Below, one piece after another: positions 1 through 6,464 of a DNA stretch of 14,095 nucleotides (the first letter of the stretch is position 1; each line of letters begins with the position of its first letter). A program made the translations under genes and the position numbers. Location of the stretch: positions 42,841 to 56,935 of the forward strand of contig CAJUNS010000011.1 in the NCBI GenBank assembly GCA_910587995.1. The letters are read 5' to 3'. The notes under the pieces were generated by a model. The model made no database searches. It had not been told where the DNA came from and was given only the letters and a program-made list of their open reading frames with translations. Source of the DNA: an uncultured Oscillospiraceae bacterium (GTDB lineage Bacteria > Bacillota_A > Clostridia > Oscillospirales > Acutalibacteraceae).

Positions 1-41
1 GGGGAAACCAGGGCTGATAAAAGGGCGTTAAAAAGCGGCTC

Positions 42-461
42 TCACTCGGCCAGCACCTGTTCGCAGTACTGGCAGCGGTAGCGGTGCTCCTCTCCAGCGC
101 AGAGAAGAAACACCTGGTCCACATCCTCCGCGCTGGTAATGCACCGGGGGTTTTTGCAGCTGACGATGTTCACCAGCTTTTGGGGCAGCTGAGGGCGTTT
201 CTTTTCCGCCAGCTTTCCCTCCCGGATAACGCACACCGTGGCGTGATCGTCAATAAAACCCAGTACGTCCAGGTCTATGTCCGTCATGCCCTCAATCTTG
301 ATGATGTCCTTCCGCCCAAACTTGCTGCTGCGGGCGTTCTTGATGATGGCCACGCAGGTGTCCAGCTGGTCCAGCTCCAACAGCTCATAGACCCGCATCC
401 CCCGCCCAGCGGTAATGTGGTCAATGACAATGCCGTTTTCGATGCTGTCAATGTTCAGCAT
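42..461 (-). CDS. pyrI: Aspartate carbamoyltransferase regulatory subunit PyrI
   Basis: Regulatory chain of aspartate transcarbamoylase, which binds nucleotides and joins the catalytic trimers through a zinc domain. The 139-residue protein is slightly shorter than E. coli PyrI (about 153). The N-terminal allosteric domain shows the expected IVIDHI start (11-16) and a KDIIKIE segment (51-57). The C-terminal domain carries the four zinc cysteines C102, C107, C130 and C133 in the family pattern C-x4-C and C-x2-C. The start ATG lies 4 bases after the pyrB stop, and its AGGAGG ribosome binding site is inside the end of pyrB, so translation is probably coupled. Its presence implies a nucleotide-regulated PyrB3-PyrI holoenzyme rather than the unregulated PyrB trimer of Bacillus. 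The family assignment is secure; allosteric behaviour is inferred. Confidence 0.96.
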   Translation of the reverse strand: MLNIDSIENGIVIDHITAGRGMRVYELLELDQLDTCVAIIKNARSSKFGRKDIIKIEGMTDIDLDVLGFIDDHATVCVIREGKLAEKKRPQLPQKLVNIVSCKNPRCITSAEDVDQVFLLCAGEEHRYRCQYCEQVLAE

Positions 462-465
462 AAGC

Positions 466-1401
466 TCAGTCCTCCTCTAAAATGCCGGGAGCCAGGCCCA
501 GCAGCGTCAAAATCAGCGCCATGCGCACATAGACTCCGCCCCGGGCCTGCTCAAAGTACAGCGCCCGGGGGTCCTCATCCACCCGCTGGTCAATTTCGTT
601 CACCCGCGGCAGGGGATGCAGCACGGTCAGCTCCGGCTTGCCCAGGCGCAGCTTTTCCGGCGTCAGGATGTAAGAATCCTTCAGCCGCACATAGTCCTCT
701 TCATTAAAAAACCGCTCCCGCTGGACTCGGGTCATGTACAGCACGTCCAGCTCGGGCATAACCTCCTCCATTTTGCGCACCTCCCGCCAGGGGTGGCCCG
801 AGGGCTCCACCACTTCTTTGAGGATGTACCCGGGCGTGCGCAGCTCCTCTGGAGAGATGAAAACAAAGCGCACGTCCTCATACCGCACCAGAGACTTAAT
901 CAGCGAATGGACCGTACGGCCGAATTTCAAATCGCCGCACAGGCCGATGGTCAGCCCCCCCATGCGCCCCCGGCGGCGCTGGATCATAAATAGGTCGGTG
1001 AGGGTCTGGGTGGGGTGCTGGTGGCCCCCGTCTCCAGCGTTGACCACCGGGATTTTCGCGTACCGGGCCGCCACAAAGGGCGCGCCCTCCTTAAAGTGGC
1101 GCATGGCCGCAATGTCCGCATAGCCGGAGATCATGCGGATGGTGTCCGCCACGCTCTCTCCTTTGGCGGCGGAGCTGCTTTGGGCGTTGGAAAACCCCAG
1201 CACCTGCCCCCCCAGCCGCAGCATGGCCGACTCGAAACTGAGCCGGGTGCGGGTGCTGGGCTCAAAAAACAAGGTGGCCAAAATTTTCCCATCACAGCAA
1301 TGGGCAAATTCCTGGGGCTTGTCCAAAATTTTCTCCGCCAGGTCCAAAAGCCGCCCGGTCTCCTGACGGGACAGGTCCAGGGGGTCGATTAAATGACGCA
1401 T
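466..1401 (-). CDS. pyrB: Aspartate carbamoyltransferase catalytic subunit PyrB
   Basis: Catalyses carbamoyl phosphate plus L-aspartate to N-carbamoyl-L-aspartate, the committed step of pyrimidine synthesis. The 311-residue length is normal for the family. The carbamoyl-phosphate motif STRTR is at 49-53 within FFEPSTRTRLSFESA. The mobile loop AAKGES is around 78-83, HPTQTLTD at 129-136 and HPLPR at 262-266; all are diagnostic. The start ATG at 1401 is followed by the expected MRHLIDPLDLS opening. pyrI follows 4 bases after the stop. Upstream there is a consensus promoter, and between it and the start codon a strong terminator-like hairpin, so expression is probably controlled by attenuation. 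Confidence 0.97.
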   Translation of the reverse strand: MRHLIDPLDLSRQETGRLLDLAEKILDKPQEFAHCCDGKILATLFFEPSTRTRLSFESAMLRLGGQVLGFSNAQSSSAAKGESVADTIRMISGYADIAAMRHFKEGAPFVAARYAKIPVVNAGDGGHQHPTQTLTDLFMIQRRRGRMGGLTIGLCGDLKFGRTVHSLIKSLVRYEDVRFVFISPEELRTPGYILKEVVEPSGHPWREVRKMEEVMPELDVLYMTRVQRERFFNEEDYVRLKDSYILTPEKLRLGKPELTVLHPLPRVNEIDQRVDEDPRALYFEQARGGVYVRMALILTLLGLAPGILEED

Positions 1402-1432
1402 AGTACCGCCGCCTTTTCAAAAAGTTTCTGCC

Positions 1433-1465
1433 AAAAAGCCGCGGGCAACCTGACCCGCGGCTTTG
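1433..1465 (-). terminator. Terminator-like hairpin in the pyrB leader (putative attenuator)
   Basis: On the minus strand AAAGCCGCGGG and CCCGCGGCTTT pair in an 11-bp perfect stem around the 8-base loop TCAGGTTG, and a TTTTT run follows. It lies downstream of the pyrB promoter and about 32 bases before the pyrB start. It must therefore be passed by pyrB transcripts and is best read as an attenuator. No leader peptide ATG and no full PyrR-type binding loop are seen; the loop holds only a short AGGTT reminiscent of that site. Confidence 0.8.
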
Positions 1466-1477
1466 CTCTTGCAAAAT

Positions 1478-1506
1478 ATTATATCGGATTTTGGAGAAGA
1501 AGTCAA
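1478..1506 (-). promoter_or_regulatory. pyrBI promoter
   Basis: Minus-strand -35 TTGACT (1501-1506) and -10 TATAAT (1478-1483), separated by exactly 17 bp. Transcription should start near 1471, giving a leader of about 70 bases that begins almost at once with the terminator hairpin. Confidence 0.88.
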
Positions 1507-1522
1507 TGATAAGGAACGCTTC

Positions 1523-1611
1523 GGGAGTGTCCATTTTGGAGAGTTTTTCGTGTTCCCCCGCCCTACGGGCGGGGGAACACAGATGATTATCTCTGTGGTT
1601 GAGGCAATCCC
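1523..1611. repeat. Interspersed multi-hairpin repeat, copy A
   Basis: This 89-bp element matches copy C (8319-8407) without a gap. It has three inverted repeats. H1 is TCCA-TTT-TGGA (1530-1540). H2 is a 14-bp perfect palindrome arm, GTGTTCCCCCGCCC, with loop TAC (1550-1580). H3 is CACAGA/TCTGTG (1578-1597). It ends with CAATCCC. No T-tract follows H2 on either strand, so it is not a simple terminator. It lies 16 bp upstream of the pyrB -35 box. Confidence 0.85.
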
Positions 1612-1702
1612 GAAAGCTTCCGGGGCGCTAACGAGAAAGTTCCATGACTTGACGAAGCCAACGTCATACTTGGCGAAGCCTTGCGCCCTCCTGCCCCTGG
1701 GG
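1612..1702. other. Non-coding stretch with an imperfect direct repeat
   Basis: Between repeat copy A and the end of the SHOCT gene no convincing ORF is seen. The segment holds two near-copies of ACTTGnCGAAGCC (at about 1647-1659 and 1668-1680) and a short inverted repeat TGACG/CGTCA between them. It may be an extension of the repeat element. No clear terminator for the SHOCT gene is present. Confidence 0.4.
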
Positions 1703-2149
1703 TCACAGGCCCAGCAGCTCCGCCTTTTTCCGGTCAAATTCCTCCTGGGTCAGAGCCCCCGCATCCAACAGTTCTTTGTACGCTTTCAGGCTCTGGGCAT
1801 GGGCCAGCTCCCGGGCCTCCCGCTGCGCCTCCGCCTCCGGGGCCCCGCGGTCCCGTTTGGCCGCGCCGCAGCCGCAGGTTCCCGTGTATGCCGGGTTCAC
1901 CTGTCCGCACCGCTGGCAGACCCAGCCACCTTCCTGCAAAAGCGCCTCTTTCCGGTCTTCCGGGGGCCGGGCTCCGCCGCTGGCGTCCGCCTTTGCCAAA
2001 GCCACCAGCAGGGCTAAAAACCCAAAGAAGAAGCCCCACCAAAACCAGTTTTCCTCATAGCCTTTGCCCGTGATGACCCGGTCCACCGCCGCGCCAAACA
2101 GGGCGCGGTAGGCTACCAGAGCAGCCAAGCCAAACAAAAACCCAAACAT
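1703..2149 (-). CDS. Small membrane protein with zinc ribbon and SHOCT C-terminus
   Basis: A 148-residue protein of unknown function. A hydrophobic N-terminal segment (about 2-21) and a second one (about 35-53, rich in Trp and Phe) suggest two membrane passes. A cytosolic-type zinc ribbon follows, with C78-x2-C81 and C92-x-C94, in a context typical of short bacterial zinc ribbons (WVCQRCGQVNP). After an Ala/Glu-rich linker the last 27 residues (LKAYKELLDAGALTQEEFDR and on) match the SHOCT pattern, a short C-terminal module often fused to membrane or oligomerising domains. The ATG has a strong AAAGGAGG site 6 bases upstream and lies 21 bases after the yebC stop, so it is probably the second gene of a yebC operon. 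Domain calls are by eye; the role is unknown. Confidence 0.85.
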   Translation of the reverse strand: MFGFLFGLAALVAYRALFGAAVDRVITGKGYEENWFWWGFFFGFLALLVALAKADASGGARPPEDRKEALLQEGGWVCQRCGQVNPAYTGTCGCGAAKRDRGAPEAEAQREARELAHAQSLKAYKELLDAGALTQEEFDRKKAELLGL

Positions 2150-2170
2150 CCCAGGCCTCCTTTCGGTCTC

Positions 2171-2917
2171 TTACTCCTCTTCGTCCTCCTCCGGCGCGTC
2201 CCAGTTGTGCCACACGTTCTGCACGTCGTCGTTATCCTCCAAAAGGTCCAGCATCTTCTGCATCTTGATGATGGTATCCCCGTCGGAAATAGCCGTGTAG
2301 GTGTCCGGCACCATCTCCACCTCGGCGGAGACAAACTGGTAGCCCTTCTGCTCCAGGTCCTCCCGGACCCCGCTGAAGTCGCTGGGCTCGGTGCTGATTT
2401 CAAACACATCCCCGTCCGCCGCGAAATCGGAAGCGCCCGCCTCCAGGGCGTCGGACATAACCGCGTCCTCATCCAGGTCCTCCCGCTCGATGACGATGAC
2501 GCCTTTCTCCTTGAACATAAAGCTGACGCAGCCCGTGGTGCCCAGGTTGCCGCCAAATTTATCAAAGGCGTGGCGCACATCGGCGGCGGTGCGGTTCCGG
2601 TTGTCGGTCAGGGTTTCCACAATCACCGCCACGCCGCAGGGGCCGTAGCCTTCGTAGGTAATGTTCTCATAGCTGTCCGCGTTGCCCTCGCCCGCCGCGC
2701 GCTTGATGATGCGCTCGATGTTGTCGTTGGGCACATTGGCCGCTTTGGCTTTGGTAATGCAGTCCTTCAGCCGGGAGTTGGCCGCCGGGTCCGGGCTGCC
2801 GCCCTCTTTCACGGCCACCGCCAGCTCACGGCCGATCTTGGTGAAAATTTTGGCCTTCGCGCCATCGGCCTTTTCCTTTTTCCGTTTGATGTTGTTCCAT
2901 TTTGAATGTCCAGACAT
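2171..2917 (-). CDS. yebC: YebC/PmpR/TACO1-family protein
   Basis: 248 residues, the usual length, opening with the family signature MSGHSKWNNIKRKKEKADGA. The conserved ENITYEGYGPCGVAVIVE (84-101) and TDNRNRTAADVRHAF segments follow, with an acidic C-terminal tail ending in a run of Asp and Glu. The family was long annotated as a transcriptional regulator; more recent work on YebC proteins and mitochondrial TACO1 supports a ribosome-associated role in translating difficult proline-rich stretches. I infer cytoplasmic action. The ATG is preceded by AAGGCGG at a suitable distance. A probable promoter lies about 130 bp upstream at the end of the preceding gene, and the SHOCT protein gene follows closely. 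Confidence 0.96.
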   Translation of the reverse strand: MSGHSKWNNIKRKKEKADGAKAKIFTKIGRELAVAVKEGGSPDPAANSRLKDCITKAKAANVPNDNIERIIKRAAGEGNADSYENITYEGYGPCGVAVIVETLTDNRNRTAADVRHAFDKFGGNLGTTGCVSFMFKEKGVIVIEREDLDEDAVMSDALEAGASDFAADGDVFEISTEPSDFSGVREDLEQKGYQFVSAEVEMVPDTYTAISDGDTIIKMQKMLDLLEDNDDVQNVWHNWDAPEEDEEE

Positions 2918-3041
2918 GTTAAAACCGCCTTACTGTTCGTAATATAATTCTTTGCTTGCCGCGAAAGGGAAACGGACGGGAAGCGCCAAAGCCGCCTTAA
3001 AAGCCGGAGCCGGAAAAGCTTCCGCCCTATTTTATACGCTT

Positions 3042-3070
3042 ATTCTATCATATTCCCGCCAGGATTTCAA
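3042..3070 (-). promoter_or_regulatory. Probable yebC promoter
   Basis: Minus-strand TTGAAA (3065-3070), 17 bp, TAGAAT (3042-3047). The -35 lies inside the last codons of the upstream flavoprotein gene. It would give a leader of about 115 bases containing a small CGGAA/TTCCG hairpin. An AT-rich TATATT nearer to the gene is an alternative -10 but lacks a good -35. Confidence 0.45.
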
Positions 3071-3635
3071 GAGCGAGGGCCCGGGCTTTTTGCTGGGCGG
3101 GGCCCTGGTTCTGCCGGCCCCGGTCGGTGCCGTCCCACACGGCGCAGCCGGAGAGCTCCGTGTTCATTACGCTGAACGCCCGCTGCAGCTGATAGGCGGT
3201 CACCTCCAAAGCGAAGTCCTCCTGCTGCCCCATCGCCAGCAGCAGCACGGCCTGGCGGCGCTTTTTAATGGGATGCCGCACGCCCAAAGAGAACCGGGCC
3301 TCAAAATACCGCTGGGTCCGGTCCAGCAGGGCCTTCATGGGGGCGGGGAACGCGGAGTTGTATACCGGGGACGCCACCACCAGCAGGTCCGAGCGGCGCA
3401 GCTCCTTGTCGAACGCGTCCAGGTCGTCGAACTGGCAGGCCTCCTTTTTGGCGCAGAGGCCGCAGCCCACGCAGGGGTGGGGAGGCTGCTCGTAAAGATC
3501 CACCTCTTTTATGTCCCAGTCCTTTTTTTCCTTAAAAACGTCCAAAAAGCTCTCCAGCAGCATTCGGGTGCTGCCGTGGGCGTGGGGGGAGGCGAAGAGG
3601 ACGAGCAGATGCTTTTTATGATCTAAAAGGCCCAT
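3048..3635 (-). CDS. Flavodoxin-fold NAD(P)H-dependent oxidoreductase, iron-sulfur flavoprotein type
   Basis: A 195-residue member of the NADPH-dependent FMN reductase superfamily. The N-terminal FMN-phosphate loop reads ASPHAHGSTRML (15-26), and the second flavin loop is around ASPVYNSAFPAPMKALLDR (88-106). Between them lies a compact cysteine cluster C55-x2-C58-x2-C61-x5-C67, which fits the pattern of Isf-type iron-sulfur flavoproteins that hold a 4Fe-4S cluster next to FMN. It probably moves electrons in the cytosol between a reduced carrier and an unknown acceptor; the substrate cannot be told. The ATG at 3635 has an AAGGAGAG site at good spacing, and a strong promoter is directly upstream. 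It appears to be monocistronic or to read through into yebC. Confidence 0.88.
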   Translation of the reverse strand: MGLLDHKKHLLVLFASPHAHGSTRMLLESFLDVFKEKKDWDIKEVDLYEQPPHPCVGCGLCAKKEACQFDDLDAFDKELRRSDLLVVASPVYNSAFPAPMKALLDRTQRYFEARFSLGVRHPIKKRRQAVLLLAMGQQEDFALEVTAYQLQRAFSVMNTELSGCAVWDGTDRGRQNQGPAQQKARALALEILAGI

Positions 3636-3667
3636 GATATCTCTCCTTGCTTGGGGCGTATGGAATA

Positions 3668-3696
3668 ATTATAGCACAAAGCGGAAAAGCAGTCAA
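3668..3696 (-). promoter_or_regulatory. Promoter of the flavoprotein gene
   Basis: Minus-strand TTGACT (3691-3696), 17 bp, TATAAT (3668-3673). The predicted start is near 3661, with a leader of about 25 bases. Confidence 0.87.
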
Positions 3697-3715
3697 CCGG
3701 CCCCCGGGACGGGGG

Positions 3716-3776
3716 TTATCTCTGTGTTCCCCCGCCCTACGGGCGGGGGAACACGAAAAGCTCTCCGGAACGGGGA
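3716..3776. repeat. Interspersed multi-hairpin repeat, copy B (inverted, partial)
   Basis: The 31-bp palindrome (3724-3754; 14-bp arms, loop TAC on the plus strand) is shared with copies A and C. The GAAAAGCTCTCCGGAAC flank (3755-3771) shows that the element is inverted relative to A and C. The other flank reads TTATCTCTGTG (3716-3726), which in copy A occurs in the same plus-strand orientation, so the H3 part appears flipped or truncated. It lies about 20 bp upstream of the flavoprotein -35 box. Confidence 0.8.
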
Positions 3777-3806
3777 ACAGCCGGGCAAGCCCCGCCGCTT
3801 TGCCGC

Positions 3807-4307
3807 TCAGATTCCCTCCAAAAAGTACTCCAGCGTCTCCACCATTTGGCCCTCCGCCAGCAGGCGCGCAATCTCCCCGCGCTCCATCCACCGGGCCTGG
3901 GCTACCTCCCCGTCCGCGGCGGACAGGTCCGCCTCTCCGTCGAACCGAAATTCCCACACGTCCAGAATATCCCCAAAGCGCACGCCCTTCACCCCGTCCC
4001 GGACCCGGCTGAACGCCAGCCGTCCCTGGTCTGGTTCCAGGGTGACCCCCAGCTCCTCCCGGGCCTCCCGCAAAGCGCCCGCCAAGCTGTCCTCCCCCGC
4101 CAGCACCGAACCTCCGGTGGTCTCCCACATCAGCGGAAAGGCGGACCTGCCAGCCGCCCGCTGGCTGATTAAATACTGGCCCCGGCTGTTCCGTATCCAC
4201 ACATGGACCACCAGGTGGAAGCAGCCCTCGGGCAGGGCCTCGCCCCGCACATGGGCGCGGCCCAAGGGGGCGCGGTCCGCCCCGTATAAATCCCACAGCT
4301 CTTTCAT
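3807..4307 (-). CDS. NUDIX hydrolase
   Basis: A 166-residue hydrolase expected to cleave a nucleoside diphosphate linked to another group, with Mg2+ or Mn2+. The Nudix box GX5EX7REUXEEXGU is complete: G66, E72, R80-E81, E84-E85, G87, V88. The N-terminus (WDLYGADRAPLGRAHVRGE, then HLVVHVWIRN) resembles the IPP-isomerase-like Nudix subgroup of stand-alone enzymes, whose substrates are mostly unknown. Its AGGAGG site overlaps the mntP stop codon and the start lies 9 bases downstream, so it is co-transcribed with mntP. Many Nudix enzymes use manganese, so the pairing is suggestive, but this may be chance. Confidence 0.93.
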   Translation of the reverse strand: MKELWDLYGADRAPLGRAHVRGEALPEGCFHLVVHVWIRNSRGQYLISQRAAGRSAFPLMWETTGGSVLAGEDSLAGALREAREELGVTLEPDQGRLAFSRVRDGVKGVRFGDILDVWEFRFDGEADLSAADGEVAQARWMERGEIARLLAEGQMVETLEYFLEGI

Positions 4308-4316
4308 AGCGTCCTC

Positions 4317-4883
4317 CTAAAAATGAATGATTCCCAGATGCTCCAGCAAAATCTTGCCACCCAGCAAAATCAGAATTACCCCGCCGGTGATCTCCGCCCG
4401 GCTCTTATACCGGGCTCCAAACACCGCCCCGGCCTTGACCCCGGCGGCGGACAGGGTAAATGTCACCGCCCCGATGAATCCGGCGGCGGCCGCGATGTTC
4501 ACATTTAAAAAGGCGAAGCCAACCCCCACCGCCAAAGCGTCGATGCTGGTGGCCAGGGCCAGAACCAGCATGGCCTTCGCCCCCAGGGAGGGGTCCGCCT
4601 CTTCCTCCCCGCCGGAGAGGGCTTCCCGAATCATGTTCCCGCCGATCACCGCCAAAAGGCCAAAGGCGATCCAGTGGTCCACGGCGGTGATGGCATCTTT
4701 AAACTGAGCTCCCAGCAGGTACCCGGCCACAGGCATCAGGGCCTGGAAGCCGCCGAACCACAGGCCTACCAGGGCCATGCTTTTCAGGCTGGCCCGCCGC
4801 AGGGCCAAGCCCTTGCAGATGGAGACCGCGAAGGCGTCCATTGAGAGGCCGACAGCCACAAGAAAAAGCTCGAAAATGCTCAT
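4317..4883 (-). CDS. mntP: Manganese efflux pump MntP
   Basis: 188-residue integral membrane protein of the MntP (formerly YebN, DUF204) family, which exports Mn2+ from the cytosol. It has six hydrophobic segments arranged as two related halves. The conserved acidic residues lie in LSMDAFAVS (D16) and TSIDALAVG (D115), matching the paired aspartates needed in E. coli MntP. The start at 4883 is chosen because an AGGAGG site lies 8 bases upstream and MSIFELFLVAVGLSMDAF is the family N-terminus. A longer reading to 5006 would run through the promoter. The leader is only about 36 bases, so there is no room for a yybP-ykoY manganese riboswitch, which often controls this family. Confidence 0.95.
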   Translation of the reverse strand: MSIFELFLVAVGLSMDAFAVSICKGLALRRASLKSMALVGLWFGGFQALMPVAGYLLGAQFKDAITAVDHWIAFGLLAVIGGNMIREALSGGEEEADPSLGAKAMLVLALATSIDALAVGVGFAFLNVNIAAAAGFIGAVTFTLSAAGVKAGAVFGARYKSRAEITGGVILILLGGKILLEHLGIIHF

Positions 4884-4925
4884 GTAAATTCCTCCTAACG
4901 ATGGTTGGGGGCGGGCGCTTTGGAA

Positions 4926-4954
4926 ATTATACCCCGCAGGGCGGCCCGCGTCAA
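4926..4954 (-). promoter_or_regulatory. mntP promoter
   Basis: Minus-strand TTGACG (4949-4954), 17 bp of very GC-rich spacer, TATAAT (4926-4931). It is divergent from the ilvE promoter; about 145 bp of GC-rich DNA separates the two -35 boxes. That stretch holds a 7-bp inverted repeat GGCGGGC/GCCCGCC (4998-5021) without a T-tract and no gene. Confidence 0.85.
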
Positions 4955-5099
4955 GCCTGAGTTGCGGGAAGCCCCGCCCCGGCGCCATGGGGCCTCCGGC
5001 GGGCAAGGCGCCCCGCCCGCCGCGTTCGCCTTACCCCTGCCCCTAAAGTGAAAAAAAACTGTGGAATCTCCCCTTTTTGCAAGAGCCCCTCCCATCGCC

Positions 5100-5128
5100 T
5101 TGCATTTTTCCCCCACGCGTATTATAAT
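5100..5128 (+). promoter_or_regulatory. ilvE promoter
   Basis: TTGCAT (5100-5105), 17 bp, TATAAT (5123-5128). The leader of about 43 bases holds a 5-bp hairpin GCCGG-TCTT-CCGGC (5137-5150). It is too short for a T-box. Confidence 0.82.
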
Positions 5129-5177
5129 AACTCAAAGCCGGTCTTCCGGCATCACTCAAACGAGGGAAGGTTTTATC

Positions 5178-6248
5178 ATGCAGGAGATCAAACTCGAACT
5201 GACAAAGAACCCCAAAGAAAAACCCGCCGACCAGAGCAAACTGGGCTTTGGCCGCATTTTTACCGATCATATGTATGTTATGGACTACCACGAGGGCCAG
5301 GGCTGGCACGACCCCAAGATCATCCCCTACCAGCCCATCTCCCTGGAGCCCTCCGCCATGGTGTTTCACTATGCCCAGGAAATGTTCGAGGGCCTCAAGG
5401 CCTACCACACCCCAGACGGGCGGGTGCTGCTGTTCCGCCCGGACCGGAATATTCAGCGGGCGGAAAACTCCTGCAAGCGGCTGTGCATCCCCCCTGTTCC
5501 CCAGGATGACTTTCTCAACGCGCTCAAAACCTTGGTCCGGGTGGAAAAGGACTGGATTCCCACCACCCCCGGCACTTCTCTCTACATCCGGCCCTTCATC
5601 ATCGCCACCGACGAGAGCCTGGGCGTGCACCCCTCTCACAGCTACAAATTCATCATCATCCTCTCCCCCTCCGGCGCGTACTACGCCAGCGGCCTGAACC
5701 CGGTGAAGATCTGGATTGAGGACGACTATGTCCGGGCGGTTCGGGGCGGCATTGGCGAGGCCAAGGCCGGCGGCAACTACGCGGCCAGCCTCAAGGCCCA
5801 GGTCAAGGGCGAGGCCGGGGGCTATGCCCAGGTGCTCTGGCTGGACGGTGTGGAGCGCAAGTACATTGAGGAAGTGGGCTCCATGAACATCTTCTTCAAA
5901 ATCGCCGGAAAAGTGGTCACGCCCCAGCTTAACGGCAGCATTCTTCCCGGCGTCACCCGGGCCACCTGCCTGGACCTGTGCCGGTCCTGGGGCATGGAGG
6001 TGGAGGAGCGCCGGGTCAGCGTGGAGGAGCTGGTGGCCGCCGCCCGGGACGGTTCTCTGGAGGAATGCTGGGGCAGCGGCACCGCCGCGGTCATCTCCCC
6101 AGTGGGCACCCTGCGCTATGAAAACGATGTGATGGAGATTTCCGGCGGAGGCATCGGCCCGGTGAGCCAGAGGCTGTACGACACTGTCACAGGCATCCAG
6201 ACCGGGAAGCTGGAGGATGCCCATGGCTGGACTGTGGAAGTAAAATAA
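5178..6248 (+). CDS. ilvE: Branched-chain amino acid aminotransferase
   Basis: 356-residue PLP enzyme (fold type IV) that interconverts Leu, Ile and Val with their 2-oxo acids using 2-oxoglutarate/glutamate. Diagnostic segments are FHYAQEMFEGLKAY (63-76), YIRPFIIATD (136-145), the PLP-lysine motif GEAKAGGNYAAS with K197, YIEEVGSMNIFF (229-240) and the phosphate-binding GTAAVISPVG (301-310). Length and motifs fit the group II (eukaryote-like BCAT) branch, common in Firmicutes, rather than E. coli-type IlvE of about 309 residues. The ATG at 5178 is preceded by GAGGGAAGG; the longer in-frame ORF back to 5061 runs through the promoter and is rejected. It is a single-gene unit with its own promoter and a strong terminator. 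Confidence 0.96.
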   Translation: MQEIKLELTKNPKEKPADQSKLGFGRIFTDHMYVMDYHEGQGWHDPKIIPYQPISLEPSAMVFHYAQEMFEGLKAYHTPDGRVLLFRPDRNIQRAENSCKRLCIPPVPQDDFLNALKTLVRVEKDWIPTTPGTSLYIRPFIIATDESLGVHPSHSYKFIIILSPSGAYYASGLNPVKIWIEDDYVRAVRGGIGEAKAGGNYAASLKAQVKGEAGGYAQVLWLDGVERKYIEEVGSMNIFFKIAGKVVTPQLNGSILPGVTRATCLDLCRSWGMEVEERRVSVEELVAAARDGSLEECWGSGTAAVISPVGTLRYENDVMEISGGGIGPVSQRLYDTVTGIQTGKLEDAHGWTVEVK

Positions 6249-6282
6249 GTTTTAGAAAATTTATATTGATAAACGCGTTTTC

Positions 6283-6332
6283 GCGCCGCAGGTTTTCCGG
6301 TTTTGCCAGAGGAAAGCCCGCGGCGCTTTTTT
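6283..6332 (+). terminator. ilvE transcription terminator
   Basis: Long GC-rich stem: GCGCCGC (6283-6289) pairs with GCGGCGC (6320-6326) and continues inward to TTTCC/GGAAA with one mismatch and a wobble. TTTTTT (6327-6332) follows. It lies 35 bp after the ilvE stop. Confidence 0.9.
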
Positions 6333-6414
6333 GTGTCTATAACGGGAACCGGAAAGAGCGGGGCCCGGTCCCGCCGACCTCTGGTTTTGGGCTCTGCCAA
6401 TTTAAACCGCCTCA

Positions 6415-6443
6415 TTGCATTTCGCCTCCAACCAGCGTAAACT
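6415..6443 (+). promoter_or_regulatory. Possible promoter of the ATL-like gene
   Basis: TTGCAT (6415-6420), 17 bp, TAAACT (6438-6443). The predicted start would fall right at the AGGAGG site, leaving a very short leader, so this call is tentative. No better promoter is seen after the ilvE terminator. Confidence 0.35.
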
Positions 6444-6464
6444 TAGGCCAGGAGGTGCTTAACC

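Noticed and set aside
1550..1580. Palindrome starting GTGTTCCCCCG resembles a type I-E CRISPR repeat
   Set aside because: The copies are single units kilobases apart with conserved flanks, and there are no regularly spaced repeats, spacers or cas genes.
1463..2017. Plus-strand ORF across the pyrB upstream region
   Set aside because: It translates the repeat and the antisense of the SHOCT gene, has a Pro/Arg-rich composition and no ribosome binding site.
4884..4919. Possible yybP-ykoY manganese riboswitch before mntP
   Set aside because: The leader predicted from the promoter is only about 36 bases, far too short.
4884..5006. N-terminal extension of mntP
   Set aside because: It includes the mntP promoter and has no ribosome binding site; the ATG at 4883 fits the family.
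5061..5177. N-terminal extension of ilvE
   Set aside because: It lies partly upstream of and across the TTGCAT-TATAAT promoter; the ATG at 5178 is the sensible start.
5129..5177. Possible T-box or leader-peptide attenuator before ilvE
   Set aside because: The leader is about 43 bases with only a 5-bp hairpin and no U-tract.
5043..6224. Long minus-strand ORF of 393 codons opposite ilvE
   Set aside because: It is the antisense shadow of a clear aminotransferase gene in GC-rich DNA, with no recognisable family.
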